64,000 nt of DNA, from NCBI RefSeq assembly GCF_026278345.1, contig NZ_CP111085.1, forward strand, positions 1,376,001 to 1,440,000, given 5' to 3'. Below, one piece after another: positions 61,181-64,000 of this stretch. This DNA is from Tellurirhabdus rosea (lineage in GTDB: Bacteria > Bacteroidota > Bacteroidia > Cytophagales > Spirosomataceae). A program made the position numbers and the translations under genes. The notes under the pieces are model-generated. The model saw only the letters and a program-made list of their open reading frames with translations, searched no databases and was not told where the DNA came from. The first letter of the stretch is position 1. Each line of letters opens with the position of its first letter.

Positions 61181-62391
61181 AGACGCCCCTCGGACACCTG
61201 AGTTACTGCACCAATATCCACGCCGGCGAGCACTGGGCCGATCATTTTCTGGCCCTTCAGGCCGCCATTCCGGAGGTTAAAAAACGGCTGTCGCCCGACG
61301 CTCCCCTGGGGCTGGGGCTACGGCTGGCCAACACGGCAAGCATCGAGCTGAGTCGTCCCGAGCGGCTGGCAGAGTTTAAACAATGGCTTACCCAGACGGA
61401 TTGCTACGTGTTCACCATGAACGGCTTTCCGTACGGCGGCTTTCACAATACGCGGGTCAAAGACGCCGTGCACGCCCCCGACTGGACGACGCCCGAGCGG
61501 ACCGATTACACCATCCGCCTGTTTCAGCTGCTGGCCGAACTGCTGCCCGCGGGCATGAGCGGCGGCATCTCGACCTCCCCGCTTTCGTACCGCTACTGGC
61601 ACCGCTGGGACAACGACACCCAGCGCGACAAGATTTTTGAAATCACGACCCAGCGCCTGCTGACCGTTGTGGAAAGCCTGGTTCGGCTGAAACGGGAACG
61701 CGGTGTGTCGATGCACCTCGACATCGAGCCGGAACCCGATGGGCTGCTGGAAACCGGCGACGAGTTCATCGACTGGTTCAATCATTACGTGCTGCCCATC
61801 GGCATGGACCGGCTGAACGAGGAGTTCGGCATGACCGTCGAAGAAGCCGACGCGGCCCTGCGGGAACACGTACAACTCTGTTACGACGTCTGCCACTTTG
61901 CGGTCGGGTACGAACGGGCGGCGGAGGTACTCGACAAACTGGACGCCAACGGCCTTAAAGTCGGCAAAATCCAAATCAGCGCGGCCCTCAAAGCGACCCT
62001 TCCGGCAGACCCGGCCCGGCGGGAAGAAGTGCTCCGGGCGTTTTCGGAGTTTAACGAACCCACCTACCTGCACCAGGTGGTGGCGCGCACCCGGACCGGC
62101 GAGCTGCAGCGATATCCGGACCTGCCCAAGGCGCTGAAGTCGCTGGACCCGCAGCATGTCGAGTGGCGGTCTCATTTTCACGTACCGCTGTTTGTCGAAG
62201 ATTACGGGCTGCTGCAATCCACGCAGGGCGACATTGTGGACGTCCTCAACCTTCAGAAACAGCGCCCTTTCACCGAGCAGATGGAGGTTGAAACCTACAC
62301 CTGGGGCGTTCTGCCCGAAGACATGCAGCTTCCCCTGAACGAGTCCATTATGCGGGAATTGACGTGGACGTTAAACAAAATGAATGAATAA
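61177..62391 (+). CDS. eboE: EboE-type xylose-isomerase-like TIM-barrel protein
   Basis: 404 residues, translationally coupled to eboD. Recognisable text: GHLSYCTNIHAGEHWADHF at the N-terminus, FTMNGFPYGGFHNTRVKDAVHAPDW, SMHLDIEPEPDGLLETGDEF, VQLCYDVCHFAVGYE and KVGKIQISAALKATLP. Conserved His, Glu and Asp positions suit a metal-dependent sugar isomerase/epimerase fold. The reaction is unknown. The stop codon lies inside the left arm of the hairpin preceding eboF. Confidence 0.9.
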   Translation: MKTPLGHLSYCTNIHAGEHWADHFLALQAAIPEVKKRLSPDAPLGLGLRLANTASIELSRPERLAEFKQWLTQTDCYVFTMNGFPYGGFHNTRVKDAVHAPDWTTPERTDYTIRLFQLLAELLPAGMSGGISTSPLSYRYWHRWDNDTQRDKIFEITTQRLLTVVESLVRLKRERGVSMHLDIEPEPDGLLETGDEFIDWFNHYVLPIGMDRLNEEFGMTVEEADAALREHVQLCYDVCHFAVGYERAAEVLDKLDANGLKVGKIQISAALKATLPADPARREEVLRAFSEFNEPTYLHQVVARTRTGELQRYPDLPKALKSLDPQHVEWRSHFHVPLFVEDYGLLQSTQGDIVDVLNLQKQRPFTEQMEVETYTWGVLPEDMQLPLNESIMRELTWTLNKMNE

Positions 62392-62461
62392 TGAACAATG
62401 AATAACAAACTGGGGCGGTCCACCTCGGTTCATTATTCATTGTTCATTGCTCATTATTCAT
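62381..62461. repeat. 7-nt-periodic intergenic hairpin (eboE-eboF)
   Basis: AATGAAT/AATGAAC/AATGAAT heptamers (62381-62406) are complementary to ATTATTC/ATTGTTC/ATTGCTC/ATTATTC (62432-62461); about 20 bp with few mismatches and several possible registers. The right arm ends three bases before the eboF ATG. Confidence 0.88.
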
Positions 62462-62464
62462 TAA

Positions 62465-63850
62465 ATGAAAAAGACTGTAGTTATCGACGTGGTCGGCCTT
62501 TCAGCCTCGCTGATTGGCGACCTCACTCCTTTTTTGAAAAGCTGGACCGCCGGCAAACGGATTTCGACCATCCAGCCGATGCTGCCGGCCGTGACGACGG
62601 CTGTTCAATCAACCTACGTAACGGGCCAGTGGCCGACCGGGCACGGCATTGTCGGTAACGGCTGGTACGACCGCACGGACTGCGAAATCAAATTCTGGAA
62701 GCAATCCAACAAGCTGGTAGCGGGCGAAAAAATCTGGGAAGCGGCCCGGCGTCTGGACCCGTCGTTTACGGTGTCCAAGATGTTCTGGTGGTACAACATG
62801 TACTCCTCGGCCGATTTCTCGGTCACTCCCCGCCCCCAGTACCATGCCGACGGCGTGAAGGCGCCCGACTGCTACACCCACCCCGCCGACCTCCGCGACC
62901 GGCTCCAGCAGGCGCTGGGCACGTTTCCGCTGTTCAATTTCTGGGGGCCGAACGCCAATATCGTGTCAACCCGCTGGATTGCCGATGCGTCGCTGCTGGT
63001 CGATCAATGGCACAATCCAACCCTGACGCTGATTTACCTGCCCCATCTGGACTACTGTTTGCAGAAGTTCGGACAGGATTTCGGCAAAATTTCAAAAGAG
63101 TTGGGTGAAATCGACGCCGTTTGCCGGGACCTGGTGCAGCATTACGAGAAGCAGAACGCGGAGGTAATTATCCTGTCGGAATACGGCATCACCAACGTCA
63201 GTCGGCCGATTCACCTCAACCGGGCGTTCCGGGAGGCGGGCCTGCTGGGCATTCGCGAAGAACAGGGTCTGGAACTGCTGGACGCCGGGGCTTCGCGGGC
63301 CTTTGCCGTGGCCGATCACCAGGTGGCGCATATCTACCTGAACGACCCGTCGTGCGCCGCGCAGGTCCGCTCGATTCTGGAAAAAACGCCCGGGGTAGAG
63401 CTTATTCTGGATGAGGCCGGAAAACGCCAGCACCACCTTGACCATGAACGCGCCGGTGACCTGGTCGTGATGGCTGATGCCGACAGCTGGTTTACCTACT
63501 ACTACTGGCTCGACGACCGCAAGGCTCCCGACTACGCCCGGCTGGTAGACATCCACCGCAAGCCCGGTTACGACCCCGTCGAAATGTTCATGGACCCGGC
63601 GAATCCTTTGGTCAAAGCCAAGGCGGGTTACAAACTGCTCCGCAAAAAACTCGGTTTCCGCTACCTGATGAACGTCATTCCGCTGGATGCAACTCTGATT
63701 AAAGGCTCCCACGGTCGGACTGGCACCGCGCGCGAGCATCATCCGGTATTTATCAGCAATCAGTCGGATGGGGGAACCCTGGAAGCGACGGCCGTCTACG
63801 GGGAAATCCTGAAGGCGCTACAGGCCGAAAGGCTCCCGCAAGCGATCTGA
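62465..63850 (+). CDS. eboF: EboF-type alkaline-phosphatase-superfamily protein (nucleotide pyrophosphatase-like)
   Basis: 461 residues without a clear signal peptide. Phosphodiesterase/NPP-type features: VIDVVGLSASLIGDLTPFLK, nucleophile region PAVTTAVQSTYVTGQWPTGH, YLPHLDYCLQKFGQ, ILSEYGITNVSRPIHLNRAF, VADADSWFTYYYW-like segment (MADADSWFTYYYWLDD) and a terminal KGSHGRTG. It should hydrolyse a phosphate mono- or diester in the ebo pathway. It is the last gene of the cluster and is followed by a terminator. Confidence 0.9.
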   Translation: MKKTVVIDVVGLSASLIGDLTPFLKSWTAGKRISTIQPMLPAVTTAVQSTYVTGQWPTGHGIVGNGWYDRTDCEIKFWKQSNKLVAGEKIWEAARRLDPSFTVSKMFWWYNMYSSADFSVTPRPQYHADGVKAPDCYTHPADLRDRLQQALGTFPLFNFWGPNANIVSTRWIADASLLVDQWHNPTLTLIYLPHLDYCLQKFGQDFGKISKELGEIDAVCRDLVQHYEKQNAEVIILSEYGITNVSRPIHLNRAFREAGLLGIREEQGLELLDAGASRAFAVADHQVAHIYLNDPSCAAQVRSILEKTPGVELILDEAGKRQHHLDHERAGDLVVMADADSWFTYYYWLDDRKAPDYARLVDIHRKPGYDPVEMFMDPANPLVKAKAGYKLLRKKLGFRYLMNVIPLDATLIKGSHGRTGTAREHHPVFISNQSDGGTLEATAVYGEILKALQAERLPQAI

Positions 63851-63866
63851 TCCGTCGCCAAACGGC

Positions 63867-63902
63867 AAACCCGGCCTCAAACGCATGAGGCCGGGTTTGT
63901 TG
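63867..63902 (+). terminator. Terminator of the ebo cluster
   Basis: A perfect 13-bp stem (AAACCCGGCCTCA with TGAGGCCGGGTTT, 6-base loop) starts 17 bases after eboF and is followed by GTTGTTTTC. It could work in both directions for the convergent downstream gene. Confidence 0.88.
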
Positions 63903-63918
63903 TTTTCAAAAAGCATCC

Positions 63919-64000
63919 TCACCGCCTGAACGGCAGCATTTTCACCACGTTGAGCGCAATGATTCTTCCCTGCTTCTGGCTTACGTCGCAGGTCTTCCGG
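63919..64000 (-). CDS. 3' end of an unidentified minus-strand gene (partial)
   Basis: The minus strand is open from the window edge to a TGA at 63919-63921. It encodes about 26 residues, ending CDVSQKQGRIIALNVVKMLP plus a short basic tail. Codon choice matches neighbouring genes, and the convergent position after the ebo terminator fits a real gene. The family cannot be told from this fragment. Confidence 0.45.
   Translation of the reverse strand, partial: RKTCDVSQKQGRIIALNVVKMLPFRR

Noticed and set aside
32608-62461. Could the periodic repeats be CRISPR arrays?
   Set aside because: Units are 7-8 nt, degenerate, without spacers, and arranged as inverted pairs; no cas genes are in the window.
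32608-62461. Could the hairpins all be ordinary Rho-independent terminators?
   Set aside because: Stems are AT-rich or mixed, lack a consistent T-tract, lie also between divergent genes (ppx-rpsU), and true GC-rich terminators exist separately at several genes.

Overview
The window reads as a chromosomal segment of a GC-rich member of the Bacteroidota, most likely Cytophagales (Spirosomaceae-like). This is inferred from three SusC/SusD pairs, lipoproteins with Bacteroidota lipoboxes, promoter -7 elements of the TANNTTTG type, an rpsU-xerC pair and a suf operon carrying DUF59 and bacilliredoxin genes. I saw no tRNA, rRNA, insertion sequence, prophage or CRISPR array.

Layout. 1-19 kb: a 5'-truncated amidase, then three TonB-dependent uptake loci: SusC/SusD/DUF1735, SusC/SusD, and SusC/SusD plus a small lipoprotein. 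An M20 amidohydrolase lies between the first two; no glycoside hydrolase is present. 19-24 kb: an RND efflux pump (adaptor and permease) without a local outer-membrane channel. 24-30 kb: a soluble four-PAS histidine kinase, an SDR, a MarR regulator, and two arginine/citrulline-type guanidino-modifying enzymes. 30-36 kb: sufC-sufD-sufS, a RelE/ParE-type toxin-antitoxin pair, then sufE, DUF59 and a bacilliredoxin; sufB is missing. 36-39 kb: RidA, an apparently circularly permuted D-amino-acid-oxidase-like flavoprotein, and an M19-type dipeptidase. 39-47 kb: a minus-strand surface-glycan cluster (GT4, GmhB-like phosphatase, two GT9 heptosyltransferase-like enzymes, carbamoyltransferase, GT2). 47-54 kb: housekeeping and stress genes (SDR, manganese catalase, esterase, thioesterase, MarR/DinB, BASS transporter, Ppx/GppA, rpsU, xerC). 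54-64 kb: a complete eboABCDEF set, split by three opposite-strand genes.

Two things stand out. First, from about 20 kb and densely from 31 kb onward, many intergenic gaps hold a long hairpin whose arms are degenerate 7-nt or 8-nt tandem repeats. Each locus has its own arm sequence, yet the two arms of a locus match each other over roughly 16-44 bp. They occur between tandem, convergent and divergent genes. They often contain the stop codons of flanking genes, and sometimes end within a few bases of the next start codon. Second, the ebo cluster encodes a sugar-phosphate-cyclase-like enzyme, a UbiA prenyltransferase, a TIM-barrel protein, a TatD hydrolase and a phosphatase. This suggests a dedicated metabolite pathway whose product is not established.
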